DNA of 64,000 nucleotides from Prevotella histicola JCM 15637 = DNF00424 (GCF_000613925.1 NZ_BAJX01000012.1:18678-82677), one strand, 5' to 3'. Positions 20,012-30,567 are shown, numbered from the stretch's first letter. Program-made: numbers and translations. The notes: a model not told the origin generated them from the sequence alone.

Positions 20012-23000
20012 TTAGAATTTTAAATTAAGTCCCAAGGTCACCTTTCTGTTCAAAGGATACTGTGTTCCGTCGTCTTTTCCTGTATAAGGATTGATGACTT
20101 CAGGGTCAACTCCAGAATAATTAGTTATCAAGAAGAGGTTCTCACCACTGAGATAGATGTTTGCATCCTTAATGAATGTGCCCTTCAACCATGTCTTTGG
20201 GAACTGATAACCAATGACTAACTGCTTCAAACGCAGGAAGCTGATGTTCTCAATGTTCGAGTCTACGTTACCATCAAACTGTCCGATGTAATCCTTATCA
20301 GCAAATTCAAGGGAAGGATACTTGGCTCCGCGGTTATCTGGAGTCCAGAAATCATTGGCGTGGAAGTAGTTCATGATAACACCAAAGTCCTTGGTAAAGG
20401 TGAAGGCACTGTTCTTATACATGTTCATTACCTTACGTCCTATGGTGTAACTGAACAATACATCAAGGCTCAATCCCTTCCATTCCAAGTGGCTGTTCAG
20501 ACCACCATACACTGCAGGCAGCGTACTACCAGCATAGTAAAGGTCCTTATCATCAATCACACCGTCAAAGTTCTGGTCCTTGATCTTACGTCCACCCACA
20601 CGCAATGGGTTGTTAACAGACTGGAAGTAGAGCGGTGTGAGCTTTCCAGAGGCATTCGGATACATTGGGATATCCTCCTCTTTCTGCACGATACCCTCGT
20701 CCTTGAAGGTGTAGATACCATATACCGGACGCCCCAATACCTTGTCGTTGAGGTCCTCACCGTTATAGGTCTTGCGCAGCATATTCTTATTGTGTGAGAG
20801 GTTCAAGCCTACACTCCAGTTCCAGTTCTTCTTACGAATGATGTCATACTGAGCCTCAAACTCAATACCTTCATTGGATATTGCTGAAGCGTTATCCCAC
20901 ATGCTCGTTGCCAAGAAGACGTTACCTGGGAGGTAAGACTGCATCAACAGCTTGCTGGAATACTTATAATAATAATCCAACTTGAACTTCAAACGATAGT
21001 CTAAGAGCTGAAGATCGAGACCAACATCATACTGATCGCTCTCTTCCCACGTCAGTCTCTTGTTTGCCATGGACTGTGGTATCAAGCCCAACGAGCCATT
21101 GAAGATGTTACTCTCCTCCATTACACCCAGTGCAAGGTAAGGTTCCTGGAACTTCTGACCTGATTTTCCCCATGAAGCACGTAGCTTTCCGAAGCTTAAC
21201 CACCAGAGTTTCTTCATGAAACGTTCCTCACTGAATGCCCAACCAAGGCCCACTGAAGAAGGTACCCCAACGAACATCTTTTCCGAAGACGCTGGATCCG
21301 TCCGAACGAACGGATACTTCAGCCATGTAACGTTTCTTATAGTTATATACAGCACGGCCTAAGAAGCTGACCAACGACTGTTCCTGCTGGTTGGTAAGGA
21401 AGCTTTGCGCTGCTCTTATCGTACCTCCATCATTCAAAAGAGAAGGCCATCCCTCACCAGCGTACTTGATTGAGTTCGTCGGACCACCCTTTGCAGTACC
21501 GCTAAGGTTCTGTAACAGGTCGTAATTATAGGTCATACCTGCCATCAACTCCAGTTTATGATCAGTTGACAGTGGTACGTTATAAGTCAGAATATTCTCT
21601 GTCTGAATATTCGTCATTGCGATGTTCGATGCTTCAACAGCCGACTTGAGGTCGTACTTCAGATAGTCTGGCGTGAAGGTATATACTCTTGTGAAGTAGT
21701 GATCGAGTGAGTATGTGGATGAGAACCGCAACCCTTTGATGATGTCATAGTTCAAACCGAGACTCAATCGGACGTTATAATTAGAGTTTGTCTTGTCGAT
21801 ATCCCTCAACTGACGCAGTGCAATCTGCTCTGCAGTACTCCCCTTTCCTGGCAGAAGTGTCGACGTTCGTTTCGGGTCAAAGGTCAATCCCTGCACTCGA
21901 CCACCACCCGAACCAGCCTTCTGTGTGGCATAAGCGAGGTTGATACGTGTGAAAACACTGAGCTTTGTAGACAGGTTGAAGTCGAGATTACTCAACAAAC
22001 TGAAGCGGCGGAAGTTGGAACTGATCATGATACCGGTCTCATCATAGACACCACCATTGACCATATACCTTATATTATCCGTACCACCAGCCAACTGAAG
22101 GTCGGCTTTTGTCACGCGACCAACACGGAAAACGTATTTCCACCAGTTGGTTTTGTTATTATAGAAGGTGTTCAGAGAGTCCTGAGCGATGGCTGGTAAA
22201 CGGCGATCAGGGTCGAGAACTCTACCATTGCGCCACAGATAGTCATATGCACCATCGTTATCAGCATCCCATCCATACGAATCTTTATAGGATCCAGGAA
22301 AAACAATCTTATCCGTGAGATAGTCATAGTGTGCGCCACGCTGGCTCTTTGCAAGAAGCAAAGCGATGTCACGCTCGCCCTTACCCATGGTCTGCATTGG
22401 GGTACTTGGCAACCAAGAGAGTGACTGAGAGACGTTGACACTTACCTCAGACTTGCCCGATTTTCCTTTCTTTGTCGTGATAAGGATGACACCATTACCT
22501 GCACGTGAACCATAAAGAGAGGCAGAAGCAGCATCTTTCAGTACCTGAACCGACTCTATACTTGCGGGATCAAGACCAGCAAGTGGGTTGATACCACCCG
22601 TAGCCTCGCCTGCACTACCTGACACAGGGATACCATCAATGACGTAAAGAGGCGTTCCGTCGTTGATACCGTTCTGGTTCAACGAGCTGAAACCACGTAT
22701 TGTAATCTTTGCACCACCACCACCTGGTGAGCCAGAGAGGTTACTTACATCCACACCTGCCATGCGTCCCTGCAGCAAGTTTTCTATACTTGCTGACGGA
22801 GTCTTCTGTAAATCCTCTGGTTTAACGGATGCTATCGCACCAACTTGCTCACGTGTGTTACGCTTACCATAGGCAACTACCGTCACTTCTCCCAAGGAAT
22901 GGGCTGAAGAAGCAAGGATAACATTCAGGTCTTTTGCCGTATTATACTTCAAAGTCTTGGGTTCATAGCCCACACTTGATATGGTTATGTTGCCTTCCTG

Positions 23001-23492
23001 TTGGTCCATTGGCATGGAGAAATTACCGTCTATGTCGGCAGTCACACCCTTTGATGTTCCTTTTATCTGTACAATGGCAAAGGGGACACCCAGTCCGTCC
23101 TTGTCCTTAACAGTACCTTTGAGGGTGTACTGTCCTTGTTTGGCATCCTGCATCTTAAAGACGTTGATGACTTTTCCATCAACATTGTGCATGAAATGCG
23201 TATGTGACAAAAGGCTCTCCACTGCACTTAGCTCGTCGACGTCATCGAATGAGATGGTGAGAAGCAGAGAATCATTCTTCACATCGTCGGAATAATTAAT
23301 CTTGTAGTCGCCCTTTGTTGCAAGGAAATCCAGGATATCAGCCACGCTCTTGTCCTTAAACGAGATTGAGAACGGCTTGCCCGGCACCTGTGAGAACGCC
23401 GGAGTAGTCCCTATGAAGACCAGGAAAAAGGTCATCAGGATTACTACGGACGGTAACCTTCGGGTGAAACTAAACACATGATGATACTTCAT
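20012..23492 (-). CDS. SusC/RagA-type TonB-dependent transporter with STN domain, frameshifted
   Basis: About 1160 residues when repaired. The domains in order are: signal peptide (ending near TPAFS, residue 34), STN signalling domain (about 38-110), carboxypeptidase-regulatory-like domain (about 120-200), TonB plug (about 215-345, with TPLYVIDGIPVSG and SVQVLKDAASASLYGSRAG), then the barrel. The end ...KVTLGLNLKF is a standard beta-signal. An STN domain normally contacts an anti-sigma factor, but no FecR/FecI pair is next to it. The frame breaks near 21257-21262 at RWGTF; adding two C residues would give the common RWGTFPSVGLGW. It is the first gene of the operon, behind a good promoter (23644-23673) and a leader of about 150 nt. 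Confidence 0.93.
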
Positions 23493-23643
23493 GATAGGTT
23501 TGTTATTAAATGAATAATTTTATAAATCGTATGTTCTATATGGTAATATTGCTAAATCACCATACATGATGGTATCATAATCATGGGAAAGCCACCGTCT
23601 CCCATTCTTAAGTTAACAATGATTCCAAAATGAATTTTCTCTG

Positions 23644-23673
23644 CAAATTTAAACATATCTTTTGATAATACAA
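23644..23673 (-). promoter_or_regulatory. Promoter of the SusC operon
   Basis: On the minus strand TTG (plus 23671-23673), a 19-bp spacer and TAAATTTG (plus 23644-23651) match the Bacteroidota consensus. Transcription should start near 23638, giving a 5' leader of about 145 nt before the SusC ATG. Confidence 0.75.
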
Positions 23674-23852
23674 GGAAAACATGTATCTTTTTTTCCACTA
23701 TTTTTGCTTTTTCTTCCAATCATAGTGGGTGTATCATGACGTCAACTATACATCTTTCTTCACGGAGGGAGGAAAAGTAGCTTCATTGAAACATCATTAC
23801 ATAATTTAAAGGTTCATCTTTTAATTTCTCAAAGAAATCCTTTAAAATCCGA

Positions 23853-23996
23853 CTTTATAACCATCAGATTATCAAAAGGTTACAAAGAGGGTTTTAAAAG
23901 GTGCCCTTTAGCATTGTAAAAGACGCCCTTTTACACGTCAAAAGATGCCCTTTTGCAATGCAAAACATGCCCTTTTACAAAGCAAAAGGGCATAGA
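23853..23996. repeat. AAAAG-(GGCRY)-CTTTT intergenic array, copy 3
   Basis: Here the palindromic flank comes first (TTATAACCATCAG ... AAAGGTTACAAAG, 23855-23887). Units follow at 23896, 23918, 23940, 23962 and 23984, 22 bp apart. Four carry RYGCC cores and the last GGCRY (AAAAGGGCAT). It lies between the SusC promoter region and the end of nqrF. Confidence 0.9.
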
Positions 23997-24040
23997 TTGA
24001 AAAGCAGATGGGAAGAATCTTGACAAAAAGGGCTTCCAGG

Positions 24041-24170
24041 TAATAGCTTTAAAGCCTAGGATTCCTAGGAATCATAGGACTCCTAGCCCCTAAGAATCCC
24101 CCAGCTAATAGCCTTTAAAGCCTAGGAATCCTAGGCACCCTAGGAGTCCTAGCCCCCAAGAGCCAAAGCC
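24041..24170. repeat. CCTAGG-rich tandem pair, 66-bp period
   Basis: TTTAAAGCCTAGGA occurs at 24048 and 24114, 66 bp apart. Each copy contains several CCTAGG or near-CCTAGG palindromes and ends in CTCCTAGCCCC or GTCCTAGCCCC. 66 is three times 22. From 24171 to 24286 I recognise nothing more. Confidence 0.8.
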
Positions 24171-24286
24171 TTTAGCACGCAGGACGCCTACTGATCATCC
24201 TGCAAACTCCCCCACTTGTCCCCTTCACAAGCAAGCATCGGAGTGAACTTCATCTGCCATTTCTACACCTTATTATATATATAGGA

Positions 24287-24323
24287 ACAAAAAAACGGGA
24301 ATACCATGACTGATATTCCCGTT
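24287..24323 (-). terminator. Terminator of the nqr operon
   Basis: A 10-bp stem (AACGGGAATA with TATTCCCGTT) lies 21 bases past the nqrF stop; on the minus strand it runs into seven T residues. Confidence 0.88.
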
Positions 24324-24344
24324 ATAAATATATTAAGAGGTGAA

Positions 24345-25613
24345 TTATCCGAAGTTATCATACATGATAGCATCCTTGTCAACACCAAGACTATCAAGAT
24401 AATCGGTAACAGTCTTGATAAGCATAGGAGGTCCACAGAGATAATATTCACAATCTTCTGGAGCCTCATGGTCCTTAAGATACTCATCACGAATGCAGTT
24501 AACGGCAAAGCCAGTATAGTATTTTACGCCAGCTTCATCAGCCTTTGGATCCTGACGGTCAAGTGAAAGATGGAAGTGGAAGTTAGGATATTCCTTCTCA
24601 AGTTCCCAGAAATCCTCAAGGAAGAACGCCTCACTGAGTGAACGAGCACCATAGAAGAAGTGCATTTCACGGTCACGTGTGTGCAACGTCTTGGTCATAT
24701 ACATAATCTGAGAGCGTAGAGGAGCCATTCCAGCACCACCACCAATCCATATCATCTCCTTCCCTGAGGTGAAATTAGGATGGAAATCACCGTAAGGACC
24801 ACTCATCATCACCTTGTCACCTGGCTTGAGTGAGAAGATATAAGACGAACCAATACCCGTTGGTACATCCTGGAAACCAACCTGAGGACGTGGCAAGAAC
24901 GGTGGTGTAGCAATACGAACCGTCAGCGTAATGATGTCACCCTCGTCAGGATAGTTCGCCATAGAATAAGCACGAATGGTGTCTTCTGGGTTGTGAGCCT
25001 TCAATGAAAGAAGATTGAATTGCTTCCATGGACCCAGATATTCCTCACCAATATCATTCTTATCGAAGTCCTTGTCATAGTCAATACAGTCGTAAGCAGG
25101 AATCTTAATCTGTGCATACGAACCAGGAATGAAGTCCATGTGCTCGCCAGGAGGCAAAGCAACCTTGTACTCTTTGATGAAACTTGACACGTTTTTGTTG
25201 GAGATAACGGTGCACTCCCACTCCTTTACGCCCATGACAGCCTCAGGAACTTTCAGTGCCATGTCACCTTTCACCTTACACTGGCAGCCGAGTCGCCAGT
25301 GATCCTTTATCTCTTTACGACTGAAGTGTGGTCGTTCGGAATCGAGAATCTCACCTCCTCCTTCAACAACCTGCACCTTACACTGTCCACAGCTTGCCTT
25401 ACCACCACATGCAGAAGGCAGGAAGACACCGTTTTCGTTCAGCGTTGCCATGACGGAACTACCTTGGTCAACGGTCATCTCCTTATCGCCATTAATCGTT
25501 ATCGTCACCTTTCCACTCGGACTAAGGTACTTTTTAGCCACAAGCAGGAGGATTACCAGCACCAGGATGGTAATCAGGAATACTACAATACTTGTTGTTA
25601 TGAATTGTCCCAT
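24345..25613 (-). CDS. nqrF: Na+-translocating NADH:quinone reductase subunit F
   Basis: A 422-residue subunit that takes electrons from NADH. It has an N-terminal membrane anchor (about residues 5-27), a plant-type [2Fe-2S] domain (about 35-130, with CGGKASCGQC and a later Cys in LGCQCKV), an FAD-binding domain (RAYSMANYP, about 215-223), and an NADH-binding domain (MIWIGGGAGMAPLRSQ; YLCGPPMLI near the C-terminus). Length and order match the family. It is the last gene of nqrABCDEF, eight bases after nqrE and followed by a terminator. Together the complex links NADH oxidation to Na+ export across the inner membrane. Confidence 0.97.
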   Translation of the reverse strand: MGQFITTSIVVFLITILVLVILLLVAKKYLSPSGKVTITINGDKEMTVDQGSSVMATLNENGVFLPSACGGKASCGQCKVQVVEGGGEILDSERPHFSRKEIKDHWRLGCQCKVKGDMALKVPEAVMGVKEWECTVISNKNVSSFIKEYKVALPPGEHMDFIPGSYAQIKIPAYDCIDYDKDFDKNDIGEEYLGPWKQFNLLSLKAHNPEDTIRAYSMANYPDEGDIITLTVRIATPPFLPRPQVGFQDVPTGIGSSYIFSLKPGDKVMMSGPYGDFHPNFTSGKEMIWIGGGAGMAPLRSQIMYMTKTLHTRDREMHFFYGARSLSEAFFLEDFWELEKEYPNFHFHLSLDRQDPKADEAGVKYYTGFAVNCIRDEYLKDHEAPEDCEYYLCGPPMLIKTVTDYLDSLGVDKDAIMYDNFG

Positions 25614-25621
25614 TTGATTAC

Positions 25622-26248
25622 TTAGATTTTAAGACCTGAGAAGCACATCATTGCCATGGCCATCAGTCCTACTGTGATAAATGTGATACCAAGGCCCTGC
25701 AATGGCTTTGGCACGTCAGAATACTCCATCTTCTCACGGATAGCACCCATTGCGACGATGGCTAAAGTCCAACCAATACCCGATCCGAGACCGTAGATGA
25801 GAGCATCCCATACGGACCCAATGTACTGTGTGCTGGATGGATCAAGACCAATACGCTGCTGCATAAAGAGTGATGCACCCATGATGGCACAGTTAACGGC
25901 AATCAATGGAAGGAAGATACCTAATGCACCATAGAGTGAAGGAGAGAATTTCTCTACCGCCATCTCCACTATCTGCACGATACCTGCAATGACTGCGATG
26001 AAAAGAATGAAACTAAGATAAGTGAGGTCGACACCATCTGCAAGACAGTCGGGACCTAAAACCTTTGTCAACAGGAGATAGTTGGCAGGTGTGGTAACAA
26101 GCAAAACGAAGGTTACCGCAGCACCAAGTCCAAGCGAAGTCTTCACATTCTTCGATACAGCAAGGAATGAACACATTCCCAAAAAGAATGCGAAAATCAT
26201 ATTGTCCACAAAGATGGACCTGAAGAATAAACTAATAAGATGTTCCAT
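25622..26248 (-). CDS. nqrE: Na+-translocating NADH:quinone reductase subunit E
   Basis: A 208-residue integral membrane subunit with six hydrophobic segments. The family opening [20 protein letters not shown] and the half-membrane-helix Cys in [11 protein letters not shown] (about residue 26) are present; with its paralogue NqrD it binds a [2Fe-2S] cluster in the membrane through such cysteines. The later segment [11 protein letters not shown] contains the second conserved Cys. It starts two bases after the nqrD stop and ends eight bases before nqrF. Confidence 0.97.
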   Translation of the reverse strand: MEHLISLFFRSIFVDNMIFAFFLGMCSFLAVSKNVKTSLGLGAAVTFVLLVTTPANYLLLTKVLGPDCLADGVDLTYLSFILFIAVIAGIVQIVEMAVEKFSPSLYGALGIFLPLIAVNCAIMGASLFMQQRIGLDPSSTQYIGSVWDALIYGLGSGIGWTLAIVAMGAIREKMEYSDVPKPLQGLGITFITVGLMAMAMMCFSGLKI

Positions 26249-26250
26249 AA

Positions 26251-26880
26251 CTACTTCTTGTCTTCTTTATAGAAATATGAACGATGAATCCAAATAACAC
26301 ATCCTAACAGGATGAGGGCCATGGCTGGCATGGACATCATACCGTTATCCATGTATCCAGCATCATAGAAACTCTGTGGGATTAGCTTGAAGCCTAACAG
26401 AGAACCACGACCGAAGAACTCGCGGACAGCACCAACGATAACAAGAATCATGGCATATCCGAGTCCGTTACCAATACCATCGAGGAAACTTGGCCATGGT
26501 TTGTTGGTCATAGCGAATGCTTCCAGACGTCCCATGAGGATACAGTTGGTGATGATAAGCCCGACATAGACTGAAAGCTGTACGCTTACGTCGTATGCAA
26601 CAGCCTTCAATATCTGGCTAACGATGGTCACAAGAGCTGCAACGACCACCAACTGCACGATGATACGGATACGATTAGGAATCGTGTTACGAATAAGTGA
26701 GATAATAACATTGGAGAATGCCGTGATAATCGTTACGGCAAGACCCATAACAATTGCCGGTTTCAACTGTGAAGTGACGGCAAGGGCTGAACAGATTCCG
26801 AGCACCTGGACCATAATAGGGTTGTCCAAGTTCAGCGGATTACTGAGAACCTCTCTATTTTGTTTTGAAAATAAATTCAT
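26251..26880 (-). CDS. nqrD: Na+-translocating NADH:quinone reductase subunit D
   Basis: A 209-residue integral membrane subunit, paralogous to NqrE in inverted topology. Hydrophobic helices span most of the protein. The conserved cysteines lie in [14 protein letters not shown] and [14 protein letters not shown], as expected for ligands of the shared [2Fe-2S] cluster. It starts 28 bases after the nqrC stop (once the nqrC frame is repaired) and is nearly fused to nqrE. Confidence 0.97.
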   Translation of the reverse strand: MNLFSKQNREVLSNPLNLDNPIMVQVLGICSALAVTSQLKPAIVMGLAVTIITAFSNVIISLIRNTIPNRIRIIVQLVVVAALVTIVSQILKAVAYDVSVQLSVYVGLIITNCILMGRLEAFAMTNKPWPSFLDGIGNGLGYAMILVIVGAVREFFGRGSLLGFKLIPQSFYDAGYMDNGMMSMPAMALILLGCVIWIHRSYFYKEDKK

Positions 26881-26908
26881 TTTCTTATTGCATTAAACGG
26901 TTAGACAG

Positions 26909-27621
26909 TTATTTGCTGGTCAGGAATTTGACGTAAGGCTGGAGTCCACCCTTATCAGCCTGGAACATCTCCGTAACACCATTACTGGTCAGAGTAGCAC
27001 CTGTCACGGCATCAACCTGCGTTGATGGTCGGTAATCTTCTTCTCCACAGCCAACGCTATCTTCTGCTTGTCTGCACCAGAGAAGAGCTTCTTTCCCTTG
27101 AACTTAGCCTGCCAAGAGGCATTATCCTTGATTTCTGCACCTAAACCGGCAGTTTCACTCTCATGATTGAAGTAGGCTCCAAACACCGTCTGCTTGTCAC
27201 CGTTGATGGCAATAAAGCCATTGATAGGACCCCAAAGACCATTACCATAAACAGGAATAACATACTTATCCTCACCGTTTACTTTACAACGATACAGTGC
27301 CAGTTTACCTTCCTTCGCGTCTTTGCTGGTCAGTTTGAAGCCAGCATCAACGCCTCCTTGCTTTCCAGCTTCGGTAACTTTACCGTCAGCATTGATGACA
27401 TCGTCAGCAATGATAATCTTCTTCCACAGCTGAACAGCCTGTTCGTTGGTCATATTACGATCCTGATTGAGTGCAAAAAGAATCTGTTTCTGCTGGTCGA
27501 GCTGCACATTAGCATCCTGCATGGGCTTCAATGCCTGGAAAACGAACGCAAGCAAGAAAGCTACTATCAACACGAGGATGACAGAATAAACAATTGTATA
27601 AGAATTACTATTTGTCTTCAT
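26909..27621 (-). CDS. nqrC: Na+-translocating NADH:quinone reductase subunit C, frameshifted
   Basis: A 237-residue FMN-carrying subunit when repaired. One N-terminal transmembrane helix (about residues 10-30) anchors a periplasmic FMN-binding domain with NGLWGPINGFIAI and HESETAGLGAEI. The covalent FMN site VTGATLTS is encoded at 26987-27010, but a missing base near 27027 (GACCATC where GACCCATC is expected) sends the reading frame to a premature stop before it. Read literally the product would lack its FMN attachment Thr and fail; one added C restores the normal C-terminus ending FLTSK. All five partner genes are intact, which favours a sequence error. Confidence 0.94.
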
Positions 27622-27638
27622 ATCTTTCTCCTCCTTAT

Positions 27639-28790
27639 TTATTTAGCACGCTTAGCACGCTTGCTGATGTTTGACTGTACTACACAGTAGTCGATAAGTG
27701 GGGCAAACATGTTACCAAAGAGGATGGCGAGCATCATACCCTCTGGATAACCTGGATTCAGAACACGGATGATGATAGCCATCGCACCGATGAAGAAGCC
27801 ATAAACCCACTTACCTGTCTCTGTGCGAGAAGAGGTAACAGGGTCGGTTGCCATGAACACTGCACCAAAGCAGAAGCCACCTAATACGAGGTGTTCATAC
27901 CACTGTATTGGAGTTGCACCAGTAGAATGGAAGAGCAGTCCCATCACTGTTCCACCAATGAAGACGCTGAGCATTGTCTTCCAACTGGCTATATTCGTCC
28001 ACAAAAGGATGACAGCACCAATGGCAATGGCTATGACTGACGTCTCACCAACTGATCCTGGGATTAATCCTAATACCATATCGCAAACGGAATGGTTGAC
28101 ATCTACACCCTGAGCAATCTGTCCCAATGGTGTTGCCATGGTGAATCCGTCAGGTAAGGTATAGCCCAATCCACAGATAGAATCACTTGCTACCCAGATA
28201 CTATCACCTGTCATTCTGCTTGGATAAGAGAAGAAGAGGAAGGCACGGGCTGCTAAAGCAACATTGAAAATGTTCATACCTGTTCCGCCAAAGATTTCCT
28301 TTGTGAAGATAACAGCAAAGGCAATGGCAAGGACAAGGATCCACAATGGTGTGGTAACAGGGATTATCAATGGTATGAGAATACCTGACACAAGGTAACC
28401 CTCTTGTATCTCTTCCCCCTTCCACTGTGCCCAGGCAAACTCAATACCCAAGCCAACAATGTAAGAAACAAGAATCTTTGGCAACAATGCCAGCAAGCCA
28501 TAGAGGAACATTCCCCAGCATGTTGCATCGGCTAACTTCCCTGCAGCTACAGCATTCTGGTATCCGATGTTATACATACCGAACAACAATGCTGGCAACA
28601 GAGAGATTACCACAATACTCATAATACGCTTCGAGTCAATCGCATCGTGGATAGAGACACCGCTCTTGGATGTTTCGTTCGGAACATACAAGAAAGTATC
28701 GAAACCATCAAAGACACTCTTGAAAGCATGAAGCTTACCACCCTCTTCAAAGTTTGGGCGTATCTTATCGAGATAATTTCTTAAACTCAT
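27639..28790 (-). CDS. nqrB: Na+-translocating NADH:quinone reductase subunit B
   Basis: A 383-residue membrane subunit with about ten helices, forming the main Na+ and electron path of the complex and binding riboflavin plus a covalent FMN. The FMN attachment motif appears as HSTGATPIQWYEHL (Thr in the T-G-A-T sequence, about residue 223). The N-terminus RNYLDKIRPNFEEGGKLH is typical. It starts 50 bases after nqrA and is followed by nqrC after 17 bases. Confidence 0.97.
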   Translation of the reverse strand: MSLRNYLDKIRPNFEEGGKLHAFKSVFDGFDTFLYVPNETSKSGVSIHDAIDSKRIMSIVVISLLPALLFGMYNIGYQNAVAAGKLADATCWGMFLYGLLALLPKILVSYIVGLGIEFAWAQWKGEEIQEGYLVSGILIPLIIPVTTPLWILVLAIAFAVIFTKEIFGGTGMNIFNVALAARAFLFFSYPSRMTGDSIWVASDSICGLGYTLPDGFTMATPLGQIAQGVDVNHSVCDMVLGLIPGSVGETSVIAIAIGAVILLWTNIASWKTMLSVFIGGTVMGLLFHSTGATPIQWYEHLVLGGFCFGAVFMATDPVTSSRTETGKWVYGFFIGAMAIIIRVLNPGYPEGMMLAILFGNMFAPLIDYCVVQSNISKRAKRAK

Positions 28791-28840
28791 ATTATTAATC
28801 GTTATAGGGTTCTTAAATTTTATGTAGGAATCACGAAACC

Positions 28841-30190
28841 CTACGCATTTTCTTTTCTGAGAATATCAAGACCTTCACGAACAATTTTCTGCAGTGGTAG
28901 CTTTGAACTGTCAACGAATTCAGCTAAAGCAAAGTCCTCTGGACTTACCTCATAGATACCTAATTGTTCTTGACTGTCTATGTTTCCTGAGATAATAGAC
29001 TTGATAAGGTATTCGCCATAGATATCCATTGGCAACACCTTGTCGTACTCTCCACTCATGATCATGTGGCGTTCACCACCCTTGATACGTGCATCGAGGT
29101 TATATGCTTTCTTTCCCTGCAACCAAGTGAAGTAACTATGGGAGGTTGAGAAATCATTGAAACGTGGCATTATCCAACCTGCAAGCTCGTTAACATCATC
29201 TCCTTCAGGGATCACTGTTACCTCTGAGGTGTGTGCACCAAGGACTGTTTCATCTGTAGCGATGATCCCCGTGAGAGGATTACCATTCAAGATGCGGACA
29301 TGACAGCCACCTTTCACGTTGTCTGCAAGAATATCCTGCAGCGGAGTACCAACAAGAACATCCACGTAACCAGTGTTCTTCACCATGCTACCAGCTACAG
29401 CTACACGACGAGTAAGGTTGACTTTACCCGTATTGAACAACCGACCGAAGAAGATAACAGCTGTTGGCTCAACGGTCCATACGGTCTCTCCCTTGTTGAC
29501 AGGTGAGATATGATTCACCTGAACACCGACGTTTCCAGCTGGACAAGGTCCATCGAAGACGTTAACCTCAACGTCTTTGGCGTTTACCAACGCTTCAGCA
29601 GTCTGCTTAACACCGACACCTAAATAGACTTTAGCAATCTTTGCCAATGCAGAAAGGCCCGTCTGGAAATCCTTTTCCTGTCCTTTCAACTCAAATTCAA
29701 AGTCGCCCTGCAGTGGTTTATCACGCAGTGCAGATACAAAGATTGCCTTCGGCGTAGTATCAGGACGTGTGCTGACAGCATAAGGAAGCTGGTTTATAAA
29801 ACCAAAAAGACCGGCTTTCAACAGACAATCCTTCACCTCGTCTGCTGACAAACCAGCCAAATCCTTTATTCCAAAATCAACAAATTCTTGCTGCTCATCA
29901 GCAACAACCTTCACACGTAACACCTTACGCCTCTCTCCACGTTCGACACTTGTGACCGAACCGCTCACAGGTGAAGCGAAACTTACCTCTGGACAACCCT
30001 TATCAACAAACAAAGGGTCACCAGCCCGGACATGATCTCCCTCACGGACAACCACCTTAGGAGTCAATCCAGTGAAGTCATCAGGTACTAAAGCGTACTC
30101 CTTCGACGGCTTAACTGGCAGCAACTGCTCCTGTGCGCATCCAATCAGGTTAATGTCTAAGCCCTTTCGTAACTTAATTACATTTGCCAT
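28841..30190 (-). CDS. nqrA: Na+-translocating NADH:quinone reductase subunit A
   Basis: A 449-residue soluble subunit on the cytoplasmic face, without predicted transmembrane helices; it is thought to help bind quinone. The family N-terminus KLRKGLDINLIG and the barrel-sandwich hybrid segment VREGDHVRAGDPLF (about residues 49-62) are present. It is the first gene of nqrABCDEF. The region upstream (30191-30583) is shared with the divergent TamB-like gene and contains a four-copy 67-bp repeat. Confidence 0.96.
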   Translation of the reverse strand: MANVIKLRKGLDINLIGCAQEQLLPVKPSKEYALVPDDFTGLTPKVVVREGDHVRAGDPLFVDKGCPEVSFASPVSGSVTSVERGERRKVLRVKVVADEQQEFVDFGIKDLAGLSADEVKDCLLKAGLFGFINQLPYAVSTRPDTTPKAIFVSALRDKPLQGDFEFELKGQEKDFQTGLSALAKIAKVYLGVGVKQTAEALVNAKDVEVNVFDGPCPAGNVGVQVNHISPVNKGETVWTVEPTAVIFFGRLFNTGKVNLTRRVAVAGSMVKNTGYVDVLVGTPLQDILADNVKGGCHVRILNGNPLTGIIATDETVLGAHTSEVTVIPEGDDVNELAGWIMPRFNDFSTSHSYFTWLQGKKAYNLDARIKGGERHMIMSGEYDKVLPMDIYGEYLIKSIISGNIDSQEQLGIYEVSPEDFALAEFVDSSKLPLQKIVREGLDILRKENA

Positions 30191-30237
30191 AAAAATGATA
30201 TTATTGCGAGTTTTTATATTATTTCATCGATAGATTG

Positions 30238-30499
30238 TGCAAGCAAAGGCATTGAAAGGAGTGCTTTCGGATTGCCGAGCGCAGCTTATTTTCTGCAAAA
30301 ATAATGCAAGCAAGAGCAATGAAAGGAGTGCTTTCAGATTGCCGAGCGCAGCTTATTTTCTGCAAAAATAATGCAAGCAAGAGCAATGAAAGGAGTGCTT
30401 TCGGATTGCCGAGCGTAGCTTATTTTCTGCAAAAATAATGCAAGCAAGAGCAATGAAAGGAGTACTTTCCGATTGCCGAGCGCAGCTTATTTTCTGCAA
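30238..30499. repeat. Four-copy 67-bp tandem repeat between nqrA and the TamB-like gene
   Basis: Units start at 30238, 30305, 30372 and 30439, exactly 67 bp apart, the last slightly shortened. Each has a small hairpin GAAAG-GAGTG-CTTTC followed by GATTGCCGAGCGCAGCTTA and a conserved TTTTCTGCAAAAATAA end. Copies differ at only a few bases, so the array is recent. On the minus strand the end reads TATTTTTGCA, matching the -7 consensus TAnnTTTG and pointing toward nqrA. Confidence 0.95.
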
Positions 30500-30567
30500 A
30501 TGTAGCAAAAATTAAGTACATTTGGCACATTTATATATAATAATTTCAGTATAAAACGTTTTTTTTG

